From NCBI GenBank assembly GCA_003564185.1, contig PXFS01000023.1, forward strand, positions 1-64,000: DNA of 64,000 nt, given 5' to 3'. The notes below the pieces were generated by a model. It searched no databases, was not told the DNA's origin, and saw nothing but the letters and a program-made list of their open reading frames with translations. Below are positions 19,459 to 28,020 of the stretch, in pieces. A program made the position numbers and the translations under genes. Each line of letters opens with the position of its first letter. Position 1 is the stretch's first letter. The DNA comes from Flavobacteriaceae bacterium. Its GTDB lineage: Bacteria > Bacteroidota > Bacteroidia > Flavobacteriales > Flavobacteriaceae.

Positions 19459-20547
19459 ATGAAAAAAAATCTAAATTATTATGCGGTTTTAATGGCTGGA
19501 GGAGTAGGTTCAAGGTTTTGGCCAGTAAGTAAAGCTACTTATCCCAAACAATTTCATGACATGCTTGGCACTGGAAAAAGCCTTTTGCAGTCCACTTTTC
19601 AGCGTTTAGAAAACAGCGTTCCAGCGGAAAATATTTTCATATTAACCAATGCCAATTACCAAGACTTGGTTAAAGAGCAACTGCCTAAAATTTCTGAAAG
19701 ACAGTTGGTTTTAGAGCCCGCAATGCGAAATACCGCACCTTGTATCTTATTAGCCAGTCTAAAAATTTATAAAGAAAATCCAAATGCGTTAATGGTCGTA
19801 GCGCCTAGTGACCATTGGATTGAAGATGAAGAAGTTTTTGCTAACAATCTCCAAACTACTTTTGATGCTTGCCAACGTCAAAAAATTTTAATGACTTTAG
19901 GCATTCAACCAAGCTTCCCCAATACCGGATACGGGTACATTAAAGCTCAAGAAATAGCAAAAACACCAATAAAACCTGTAGAACAATTTACAGAAAAACC
20001 CGATTATCCAACAGCAAAGAAATTTCTTAGTGAAGGGAATTACACATGGAATGCAGGAATTTTTATTTGGAGTACAAAAGCCATTTTAGAAGCTTTTGAA
20101 GAACATCAGCCTAAGATGAAAGCTTTGTTTGACACAGGAATTGAAGCTTTGAATACGTCCAATGAAGTTGAGTTTTTAAAGAATGAATACTCATAAGCAG
20201 AAAATATTTCTATTGATTATGCCATTTTAGAAAAGGCATCAAACATCTATATGCTTACTGCTGGATTTGATTGGAATGACCTTGGTACTTGGGGTTCACT
20301 TTATGAACAATTACCTAAAAACGAACAGGAAAACGTATTGATTAATTCCAATCAAATTATCGAAATCAATTCATCAAAAAATATTGTTAGAACATCAAAA
20401 AATAAATTAGTAGTTTTGGAAGGTTTAAAAAACTACATAATAATTGAAACTGATGATGAATTAGTCATTGTTTCAAAAGAGAAAGAGCAAGACATCAAAT
20501 TAATTCGCAAAGCCGCTATTGAGAAATTTGGCAAGCAATTTGAATAA
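19459..20547 (+). pseudogene. manC: Mannose-1-phosphate guanylyltransferase interrupted by an in-frame TAA
   Basis: Would make GDP-mannose from mannose-1-phosphate and GTP for surface polysaccharides. The frame reads MAGGVGSRFWPVSKATYPKQ, APSDHWIEDE and FTEKPDYPTAKK, then meets a single TAA at 20194-20196. After it the same frame continues with AENISIDYAILEKA and WNDLGTWGSLYEQL to the normal end, giving 361 sense codons in all, the family length. So one nonsense change (for example from AAA or CAA) splits an otherwise intact gene; there is no frameshift or deletion. The pieces are 245 residues (19459-20196) and a possible 98-residue restart at 20251. Without the C-terminal WNDLGTW segment the first part is unlikely to be active. 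A sequencing error is the main alternative. Confidence 0.85.
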
Positions 20548-21986
20548 TGGGAGATAACAAAGAACAAAATAAAGCCAATCCTGAAAATCAGAAAGGTGAA
20601 ATTCAGAAAAACGTAAAGCAGACTTACGGCAGTATTCGAAGCTTTCTAAAAGAATTATTAGATATAAGAGAAGACACCGATCGTGACTCTACAATGGAAG
20701 CAATTTTAAAAGATATTCCATTTAAGGGGCATACGGCTTGGATTTTAATTTTCTCAATTATTGTAGCTTCGGTAGGGTTAAATGTAAGCTCAACTGCTGT
20801 GGTGATTGGAGCCATGTTAATTTCTCCCCTTATGGGACCAATTGTTGGTTTAGGTTTTTCCGTAGCTATTAATGATGTAGATACGCTTAGGAGGTCGCTA
20901 ATTAACTTAGGTGTAATGGTTGTATTAAGTTTAATCACAGCCTTTTTGTACTTCAAGTTGTCTCCACTTACCGAATTAACGCCCGAATTAGAAGCGCGTA
21001 CTTACCCTACAATATTAGATGTATTAGTCGCTATTTTTGGTGGTTTAGCCTTAATTATTGCTAAAACTAAAAAAGGTACAATTATTACCGTAATCTCTGG
21101 TGTTGCTATTGCCACCGCCTTAATGCCACCACTTTGTACAGCAGGTTATGGCTTAGCCGTTTGGAATTTAAGTTATTTTGGTGGAGCCATGTATTTGTTC
21201 ACTATCAATACCATTTTTATTGCCTTATCTACCTTTGTAGTTTCTAAGTTACTGAAGTTTCCACTGGTTAAATATGCCAATTCACTACGTAGAAAAAGAA
21301 TTGCACAAATTGCTTCAACTATTGCCATAATAGTTATTATTCCAAGTATTTATCTATTTTATAACTTGCTTAAGGAGTCTTATTTTGAGCAAGATGCAAA
21401 ACGATTTGTGGAACAAGAACTAATGGTATATAAAGGGGCTTTTTTACAAAAAAATTCAACCGTTATTAGCTATAATTCTGGAATACAGCCAGAAATTGAG
21501 GCTTCCTTTTTAGGAAAAGAAATCCCTGAGTCGGTAATTAATTTGTGGGAAGATAAATTGGACTCTTATTCAGCTTTATCTGGTACTCAACTTAGAATTC
21601 TTCAAAATGAAAGTTCTGAAAGTTTTGATCAAATGAAGTATTTGATGGAACTTAAACGTAGAGATTCTCTTGATGTGATTGAAAAATCTAAAGAAATTGA
21701 ATTGCTTACACAAGAATTAGAAAAACTTAAAGAGAAAAAGAAAGTTATTCCATTTGAAGATGTAGCTGAAGAAATTAAATTGAATTACCCACAAGCTGGA
21801 AGAGTGAAATATGGAGAAATGCTTTCCACAGAATTTAATGGAACCGATACCTTACCTTATTTTCAAATCAAATGGAAATCGGCTTTAGAAGAAACAGAGC
21901 GCATTGAATTTGAACAAAAACTTGAGAAATGGTTAAGCTTTAAACTTAAAAAAGATCAAATTCAAGTTGAAATTGTTGAGGAATAG
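20547..21986 (+). CDS. DUF389 domain membrane protein (TIGR00341-like)
   Basis: Integral membrane protein of the DUF389 family, whose function is not established. After a polar 50-residue N-terminus, about six hydrophobic helices lie between residues 65 and 285, including the family signature STAVVIGAMLISPLMGPIVG near 80-99 and ATALMPPLCTAGYGLAV near 190. The C-terminal ~190 residues are soluble and contain a short coiled coil (around IELLTQELEKLKEKKKV). Its ATG overlaps the manC stop by one base (TAATG), so translation is probably coupled to the distal part of manC and may suffer from the nonsense codon there. Confidence 0.85.
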   Translation: MGDNKEQNKANPENQKGEIQKNVKQTYGSIRSFLKELLDIREDTDRDSTMEAILKDIPFKGHTAWILIFSIIVASVGLNVSSTAVVIGAMLISPLMGPIVGLGFSVAINDVDTLRRSLINLGVMVVLSLITAFLYFKLSPLTELTPELEARTYPTILDVLVAIFGGLALIIAKTKKGTIITVISGVAIATALMPPLCTAGYGLAVWNLSYFGGAMYLFTINTIFIALSTFVVSKLLKFPLVKYANSLRRKRIAQIASTIAIIVIIPSIYLFYNLLKESYFEQDAKRFVEQELMVYKGAFLQKNSTVISYNSGIQPEIEASFLGKEIPESVINLWEDKLDSYSALSGTQLRILQNESSESFDQMKYLMELKRRDSLDVIEKSKEIELLTQELEKLKEKKKVIPFEDVAEEIKLNYPQAGRVKYGEMLSTEFNGTDTLPYFQIKWKSALEETERIEFEQKLEKWLSFKLKKDQIQVEIVEE

Positions 21987-22005
21987 CTTTTACTTATCCT
22001 TCAAC

Positions 22006-22602
22006 ATGAAAAACAAATCTATAAAGCTATCTATAATACTATTTCTATTAGTTAATACATTTTTTATTTGGGATTACTATGTACCTGAATTTGCTTATTT
22101 CTTGTCAATCATCTTTATGTTTATTGGTGTGGTTTTATTCTTCATCTTCTTACTAAAATTAGGAGCACTATTCTTACACCGATTCAAAAATAAAACAAAT
22201 ATGTACTCAGTTTTTTTTATAGGGGCTGTGTTATTTTTTTGCTATACCTACCCATTTGGTATAATAAAAAGTTCAATATTAGAATCACAGCCTTACTTGA
22301 AAGCTACTAGAATAGGAACGGCAAATTGTAGTTTTAGCATTCGACTAGAACACAATCAGAAATTTTCAGAGACAACAAGATGTTTTGGTGTGAAAAAGAA
22401 TAAAGGGAAATACACCATTAAAAATGACACTGTTTACTTTAATTATTATAATAATTCAGAGGCTGAAATTAATAAAACCATAGGAATATTAAATTTTGAT
22501 AATTTGAGTGACAAAGATTATTATGGTACTCTGCTCTTTTATGAAACATTAGGAGATAAAAAACCAGTTAAGCTTAAAATTTATGAATTAAATAAAGATT
22601 GA
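22006..22602 (+). CDS. Unknown membrane protein
   Basis: I do not recognise this protein. It has 198 residues from the ATG at 22006; an upstream TTG lies inside the DUF389 gene and was not used. Three hydrophobic helices are visible at about residues 7-25, 28-55 and 65-82. They are followed by a roughly 115-residue polar domain with the pattern GKYTIKNDTVYFNYYNNSEA, probably on the periplasmic side. It starts 19 bp after the DUF389 stop on the same strand and ends 18 bp before an IS256-family element, so any further downstream partner may have been separated by that insertion. Confidence 0.6.
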   Translation: MKNKSIKLSIILFLLVNTFFIWDYYVPEFAYFLSIIFMFIGVVLFFIFLLKLGALFLHRFKNKTNMYSVFFIGAVLFFCYTYPFGIIKSSILESQPYLKATRIGTANCSFSIRLEHNQKFSETTRCFGVKKNKGKYTIKNDTVYFNYYNNSEAEINKTIGILNFDNLSDKDYYGTLLFYETLGDKKPVKLKIYELNKD

Positions 22603-22620
22603 TGGTTTCTGTTAAAAAAT

Positions 22621-22643
22621 GAGGGTGTAATTTGAACTCTGTC
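22621..22643 (+). repeat. IS256-family left terminal inverted repeat
   Basis: 23-bp end beginning GAGGGTGTAATTTG, matching the right end at 23937-23961 in inverted orientation except for two extra bases (AG after GAGGG) and one substitution in the right copy. Confidence 0.85.
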
Positions 22644-22682
22644 TAAAATTTATTAAATTAAACCTTTAAAATTTAGATAGAG

Positions 22683-23948
22683 ATGAAAAAAGTAGAACAA
22701 TCCGAATTAGAACAAAAAATATTAGACCAATTTTTGTCAGGCAAAAATTTATTTGGAGAAGACGGAGCTTTGGCTCCCTTATTAAAAAATGTTTTAGACA
22801 AGGCTTTACAAGCCGAGATGGAGAACCCTTTGAATGAATCAGAGCGAAGCTCTGGCAACAAGCGCAACGGACTAAAAACTAAAACAGTAAAGAGTAGTTT
22901 GGGTAATTTTGAATTAGAAGTACCCCAAGATCGTAACAGTAACTTTGAACCTGAAATAGTGAAGAAACGTCAAACTGTTTTAGCTGATCAATTAGCCGAT
23001 AAAATTATTGGTTTATATGGTTTAGGTATGAGTTACAGAGACATCTCTTCTCACATTAAAGAGATGTATGATACAGAGGTATCGCATAGTGTTTTAAGTC
23101 AGATTACCGATAGAATAATACCTGAGATTAAACAATGGCAAAATCGTCCTTTAGAATCGATGTACTGCATTGTTTGGTTAGATGCAATGCACTACAAAGT
23201 AAAAGTGGATGGACGCATAAAGAGCAAAGCTCTTTATAACGTGCTTGGAGTAAACAAAAATGGCTACAAAGAAGTTTTAGGCATTTATTTATCCGAGAGT
23301 GAAGGAGCTAACTTCTGGTTAAGTGTTTTAACAGATTTAAATAATCGTGGATTACAGGATATTTTAATTGCTTGTACAGACAACCTAAAAGGCTTTAGTG
23401 AAGCTATTTTAAGTGTATTTCCAAAGACTGAAATACAGAAATGTGTTATACATCAGATTAGAAATTCCCTAAAGTACATAGCCTCTAAAGACAAAAAAGA
23501 CTTTATGAAAGACCTGAAAGAGGTCTATAGAGCAGATACCAAGGATTTAGCAGAAGAAGCTTTAAAAGCACTCGAAGAGAAGTGGGTACAGAAATACCCT
23601 TTAGTGATAGAAAGCTGGAAAAACAACTGGGAAGAACTCAGTACCTATTTTCAATATACTAAGCCAATACGTAAGCTTATTTACACGACAAACACCGTAG
23701 AGGGTTATCATCGCCAAGTAAGAAAAGTAACAAAAACAAAAGGTGCATTCCCAACTGATATGGCTCTTCTAAAGATAGTTTACTTAGCTACAATGAATAT
23801 ACAAAAAAAGTGGAAAGCACCACTGCACAATTGGAGTTTGACGATTCAACAATTATATATTAAATTTGGCAACAGAATCCCATTGGATTTGGAACTTCGT
23901 TCTGGAGGGGCTAGCCCCTCCAGAACGAAAAAATCGGACAGAGTTTAA
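22683..23948 (+). CDS. IS256-family (mutator type) transposase
   Basis: DDE transposase of the IS256/MULE group, 421 residues. The catalytic acidic residues can be placed as Asp in YCIVWLDAMHYKVKV (about 163), Asp in LIACTDNLKGFSEAI (about 231) and Glu in IYTTNTVEGYHRQVRKV (about 340), the last being the family signature. FGNRIPLDLEL marks the normal end of the conserved region. The last ~17 residues are instead encoded by a perfect palindrome and by the right inverted repeat, so the stop codon (23946-23948) lies inside that repeat. The gene appears intact and probably functional. Confidence 0.95.
   Translation: MKKVEQSELEQKILDQFLSGKNLFGEDGALAPLLKNVLDKALQAEMENPLNESERSSGNKRNGLKTKTVKSSLGNFELEVPQDRNSNFEPEIVKKRQTVLADQLADKIIGLYGLGMSYRDISSHIKEMYDTEVSHSVLSQITDRIIPEIKQWQNRPLESMYCIVWLDAMHYKVKVDGRIKSKALYNVLGVNKNGYKEVLGIYLSESEGANFWLSVLTDLNNRGLQDILIACTDNLKGFSEAILSVFPKTEIQKCVIHQIRNSLKYIASKDKKDFMKDLKEVYRADTKDLAEEALKALEEKWVQKYPLVIESWKNNWEELSTYFQYTKPIRKLIYTTNTVEGYHRQVRKVTKTKGAFPTDMALLKIVYLATMNIQKKWKAPLHNWSLTIQQLYIKFGNRIPLDLELRSGGASPSRTKKSDRV
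23896..23929. repeat. 34-bp perfect palindrome inside the transposase 3' end
   Basis: Arms TTCGTTCTGGAGGGG and CCCCTCCAGAACGAA meet at a central CTAG, giving a fully symmetric 34-bp sequence. It encodes LRSGGASPSRT near the transposase C-terminus. RNA from either strand could fold into a very stable hairpin, but neither side has the T-run of a standard terminator on its downstream side. Confidence 0.9.
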
Positions 23949-23961
23949 ATTACACTCCCTC
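23937..23961 (-). repeat. IS256-family right terminal inverted repeat
   Basis: 25-bp right end; read on the minus strand it starts GAGGGAGTGTAATTTAAAC. It contains the transposase stop codon. Confidence 0.85.
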
Positions 23962-24018
23962 AAAAATGTTTTCTATCACTTTAACCATCAATCTTGAGAA
24001 TTTACTAATTTTTTCTGA

Positions 24019-25191
24019 TTAAACAACCATCACAAAAATCTCTTGTTTATTACTATTTGTTTTAAGTAGGCTTTCTAAGTTCACTTCTCCAACTTGAAAT
24101 TTACCAAAATATCCTTCTTTTTCTTCTTTAATAGACAACCAAGGAATAACAGTCAACTTTTCAGGATGTTTACTTGAAGCATAAATTTTTAAAGTCTTAT
24201 TATTAGTGAATTTTGGTCTTGAAGTACTAAAAGCCTTAGTAAACTTATAGTCCCTTCCATTTAATGCATCCTTAGCGTCAGCTAATACGGCACTTGCTGT
24301 GGGAATACTTCCTGCGCCTTTACCCACAAAAAGTTGTTTGTTAGCAAAACTTGCATGTATTTCAGCTCCATTAAATTCAAAGGCTACATCATGTAGGAAT
24401 TCATCTTTACTAACTAATTTCGGAATTGCATAGGCAATAATATGACCTTCAACAAGTTCAGCATGAATAGTTGGTTTAATTACTCTATTTTGTTGTTGAG
24501 CAAAATCAAGATCAGCTTTTTTGATATTTCTAATTCCAAATCGATTGATTTGCTTCGTTTCTACCCAAATACCAAAAGCGTGATAAACCAATATCTGAAG
24601 CTTGTAAGTTGCATCCCAACCATCAATGTCTAAGGTAGGGTCAGATTCTGCAAAACCCGCTTTTTGTGCCTCAGCTAATACTTGATTGAAACTTGCGTTA
24701 TCTTGATGAAGCTTGGTAAGGATAAAATTGCAAGTTCCATTTACAATAGCACTTATGGACTGAATTTCATCTAAGGCATAGAAATTTTCCAAGGTTTGAA
24801 TAATGGGAATACTACCAGCTACTGCTCCTTCGTAAAATAAACGTACTTGATGCTTTCTTGATAGTTCAATTAACTCGGGAAGATGTGAAGCCAACATCTT
24901 TTTATTAGCCGTTACTACTGGCTTTCCATTGGCAAGCGACTCTTTTACTAACTGATAAGCCGCTTCAGCATCATCAATGACTTCAATAATTAATTGAATA
25001 TTAGGATTTCGAATCACTTCAATAGCATCATAAGTGAAAAACCGATCTTCAATTGATCTTTTTTTATGGTGATTTTTAACGGCGATTTTCTCAATTTGAA
25101 AGGGGTTAGAAGAATTTTTTTTAAGGCAATGATAAAATCCTGATCCTACACTTCCAAACCCAATCAATCCTATTTTTGTTTTTTTATTCAT
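24019..25191 (-). CDS. hom: Homoserine dehydrogenase (monofunctional)
   Basis: NAD(P)-dependent enzyme that reduces aspartate semialdehyde to homoserine, the branch metabolite for methionine and threonine. An N-terminal Rossmann motif GLIGFGSVGSG (residues 8-18) is followed by VVTANKKMLA near 93, and the catalytic-domain motifs GTCNFILTKL, FAESDPTLDIDGWDATYKLQIL and GAGSIPTASAVLAD. At 390 residues it has no aspartokinase fusion. The C-terminus differs from the usual ACT domain. It is the last gene of the metY-metX-hom unit, starting 3 bp after metX. The IS256 element ends 57 bp beyond its stop; no terminator hairpin is seen there. Confidence 0.92.
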   Translation of the reverse strand: MNKKTKIGLIGFGSVGSGFYHCLKKNSSNPFQIEKIAVKNHHKKRSIEDRFFTYDAIEVIRNPNIQLIIEVIDDAEAAYQLVKESLANGKPVVTANKKMLASHLPELIELSRKHQVRLFYEGAVAGSIPIIQTLENFYALDEIQSISAIVNGTCNFILTKLHQDNASFNQVLAEAQKAGFAESDPTLDIDGWDATYKLQILVYHAFGIWVETKQINRFGIRNIKKADLDFAQQQNRVIKPTIHAELVEGHIIAYAIPKLVSKDEFLHDVAFEFNGAEIHASFANKQLFVGKGAGSIPTASAVLADAKDALNGRDYKFTKAFSTSRPKFTNNKTLKIYASSKHPEKLTVIPWLSIKEEKEGYFGKFQVGEVNLESLLKTNSNKQEIFVMVV

Positions 25192-25194
25192 TTT

Positions 25195-26204
25195 TTATGT
25201 CTTTAATAAAGCCTCAATTGTTGAGGTGAATTTTTTTGTTTCTACCAAGAATGCATCATGACCATATATTGAATCCACTTGAAACAGCTTGGCATTTTGT
25301 ATATGTTTGACTAAATATTTTTGCTCGTTTGGTGGGAAAAGTAGATCTGAGCTAATGCTAATTACCAAGGTTTCAGCTTTTATTTCACCTAATGCTTGAG
25401 GTATGCTTTTCCAACCCCTTCCAACATGATGGCTGTCCATACTTTTACTTAAATTAAAGTAAGCATAAGCATCAAATCGATTAGCTAGCTTTTCACCTTG
25501 ATAGCTTTGATAAGTTACGGCTTTTGGCTTACAACTTATGTCTAAAAAATCGTCTGCTTGTCTATTGTTGTAGATCTGTGCAGTTCTATAGGACAGCATT
25601 GCTGTAGCTCTGGCCGCTATCAAACCATTTCTTCCTGCATTTTTAGAGTTTTCTCCAAAGGTAACATCGGCTTGAATAGCTAAGCGCTGTGCTTGATTGA
25701 AAGCAATTCCCCAAGGGGTGTGTTTGGCTGAAGTTGCTAACAACACCAGCTTCTTTACTTTTCCTTTTAATTGAATTGCCCATTGCATAGCATGCATTCC
25801 TCCCATGGAAGCACCGATTAATAAATGAATAGAAGGTATTTTTAAGCTAATTCTAAGCATTTCTAATACGTCAGAAAAATCTTTAATGCTAATCAAAGGG
25901 AAGTCCAATAAATAAGGACTTCCTGTTTTAGGGTTGGTACTTTTGGCATTGGTTGATCCATAGCATGAACCCAACATATTAACACAAATAATAAAATACT
26001 TATTAGGATCAATCGCTTGATTGTTTCCTACCAATCCATTCCACCATTCCAATGGATTGGAGTTGGCTGTTAAGGCGTGACAAACCCAAATAACATTGTC
26101 TTTCTTAGTATTAAGTTTTCCAAAGCATTGATAGGCTAGTGTGAAATCTTCTATACTTTCACCGTTACTTAACCTAAAAATTCCTTTATGTTTAAAAAAA
26201 TACA

Positions 26205-26205
<1 letters not shown>
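25195..26205 (-). CDS. metX: Homoserine O-acetyltransferase
   Basis: Alpha/beta-hydrolase-fold enzyme that acetylates homoserine from acetyl-CoA, committing it to methionine. The nucleophile elbow is GASMGGMHAMQWA (Ser near residue 131). VCHALTANS near 40 is the oxyanion region, VISISSDLLFPPNEQKYL carries the catalytic Asp, and IYGHDAFLVE the catalytic His. The 336-residue length is normal. Its ATG overlaps the metY stop by one base (TAATG), so translation of the two is coupled. Confidence 0.94.
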
Positions 26206-27545
<1,340 letters not shown>

Positions 27546-27583
27546 TTACAAAAAGAAAAAGCCTACTGTTTTATGCAGTAGGC
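27546..27583 (-). terminator. Attenuator (intrinsic terminator) before metY
   Basis: On the minus strand GCCTACTG, a 7-nt loop and CAGTAGGC form a perfect 8-bp stem (27576-27583 with 27561-27568), followed by TTTTTCTTTTT. It lies between the leader peptide stop and the metY ATG, so it can only act as a regulated terminator of the met operon. Confidence 0.85.
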
Positions 27584-27619
27584 TTGATAAAAAGTATATA
27601 AATAAGTGCCTACTGCATA
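27572..27619 (-). promoter_or_regulatory. Antiterminator competing with the metY attenuator
   Basis: TATGCAGTAGGC at 27608-27619 (minus strand) is perfectly complementary over 12 bp to GCCTACTGCATA at 27572-27583. The second arm contains the whole 5' arm of the terminator stem, so the two structures exclude each other. The first arm overlaps the last codons and stop of the Met-rich leader ORF. Confidence 0.75.
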
Positions 27620-27729
27620 CGCATAGACATCATCATTACAAATACAGAAAAAGTAAGTGAATAAATGTGTTCAACAGTTGTTTTCAACTGTTGATTAGGA
27701 AGTTTAAAAAACGAATTTTTTTGTAACAT
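27610..27729 (-). CDS. Met-rich leader peptide of the metYX-hom operon
   Basis: Candidate 39-residue leader peptide whose translation, not product, would matter. It begins at an ATG five nt after the riboswitch P1 stem and ends VMMMSMRMQ-stop, with five Met in its last eight codons (27613-27636). In amino-acid attenuators such as his or trp, codons for the end product sit just before the switching hairpins. Here the Met codons lie immediately before the antiterminator arm at 27608-27619. A ribosome waiting for charged Met-tRNA would leave that arm free (antitermination), while one reaching the TAG would cover it (termination). No Shine-Dalgarno is visible, as usual in this phylum, so the exact start is uncertain. 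The same frame stays open upstream through the aptamer, but a start there is unlikely. Confidence 0.65.
   Translation of the reverse strand: MLQKNSFFKLPNQQLKTTVEHIYSLTFSVFVMMMSMRMQ
27672..27693 (-). other. Hairpin inside the met leader ORF
   Basis: CAACAGTTG, a 4-nt loop and CAACTGTTG form a perfect 9-bp stem between the riboswitch and the Met codons. No T-run follows, so it is not a terminator by itself. It may be a pause structure or an expression-platform element of the riboswitch. Confidence 0.6.
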
Positions 27730-27734
27730 ATTTA

Positions 27735-27831
27735 ATTTATATTTCCCATTTTGGGCGGGAATTAGCACCATGCCAACTTTTGGTGGTTGCCGAAGGTCAA
27801 AGAGCCCGTCTCTCGCTTCATCTTTATAAAT
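27735..27831 (-). promoter_or_regulatory. SAM-I (S-box) riboswitch
   Basis: The minus-strand RNA has the S-box core in order: GATGAAGCGAGAGACGGGCT, then GACCTTCGGCAACC, a short P3 hairpin region, then GGTGCTAATTCCCGCCC. CGGCAACC and GGTGCTAATTCC are hallmark conserved parts of the SAM-binding core. The closing P1 helix is ATTTATA (27825-27831) with TATAAAT (27735-27741). It lies about 20 nt after the predicted transcription start and upstream of metY-metX-hom, the expected targets of SAM repression. Confidence 0.88.
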
Positions 27832-27858
27832 CAAAACACGTTGAAGTGATTTGAATTA

Positions 27859-27889
27859 CAAATATACAATCGATTTCTAAATTCTCAAA
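27859..27889 (-). promoter_or_regulatory. Promoter of the metYX-hom leader
   Basis: On the minus strand TTTG (27886-27889), exactly 19 bases, then TATATTTG (27859-27866), a full match to the Bacteroidota sigma-ABfr consensus. The inferred start of transcription near 27851 is just upstream of riboswitch helix P1. Confidence 0.75.
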
Positions 27890-27961
27890 ATTGGTTTTTG
27901 TTAAAATTTAGAAAAGAAACTATATGCAAATTTTTCTTTATTTGGTCATTTTTTTTTACAT

Positions 27962-28001
27962 TAATCAAAAAAAAATGACGTTTCAATTAAACGTCATTTT
28001 T
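27962..28001 (-). terminator. Intrinsic terminator after the 28021-28761 gene
   Basis: A perfect 13-bp stem (AAAAATGACGTTT at 27971-27983 with 27989-28001) with a 5-nt loop and a run of nine T on the minus strand. It separates the unknown secreted protein gene from the met promoter. Confidence 0.85.
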
Positions 28002-28020
28002 ATAAATCAATTTTAAATTC

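Larger units (their letters stand above)
22621..23961 (+). mobile_element. IS256-family insertion sequence (complete)
   Basis: A 1.34-kb element with one full-length transposase gene and terminal inverted repeats: left end GAGGGTGTAATTTGAACTCT... (22621-22643), right end on the other strand GAGGGAGTGTAATTTAAACT... (23937-23961), identical apart from a two-base indel and one substitution. AAAAATG occurs at both edges (22615-22621 and 23962-23968), overlapping the left terminal G, and may be a 7-8 bp target duplication. It sits between the unknown membrane protein and the convergent hom gene without visibly breaking either. The intact transposase suggests a recent arrival. Confidence 0.9.

Noticed and set aside
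27730-27834. N-terminal part of a longer 74-residue reading frame that continues into the Met-rich leader
   Set aside because: These bases form the SAM-I aptamer; the frame is open by chance. Only the 39-codon part after the aptamer is proposed as a leader peptide.
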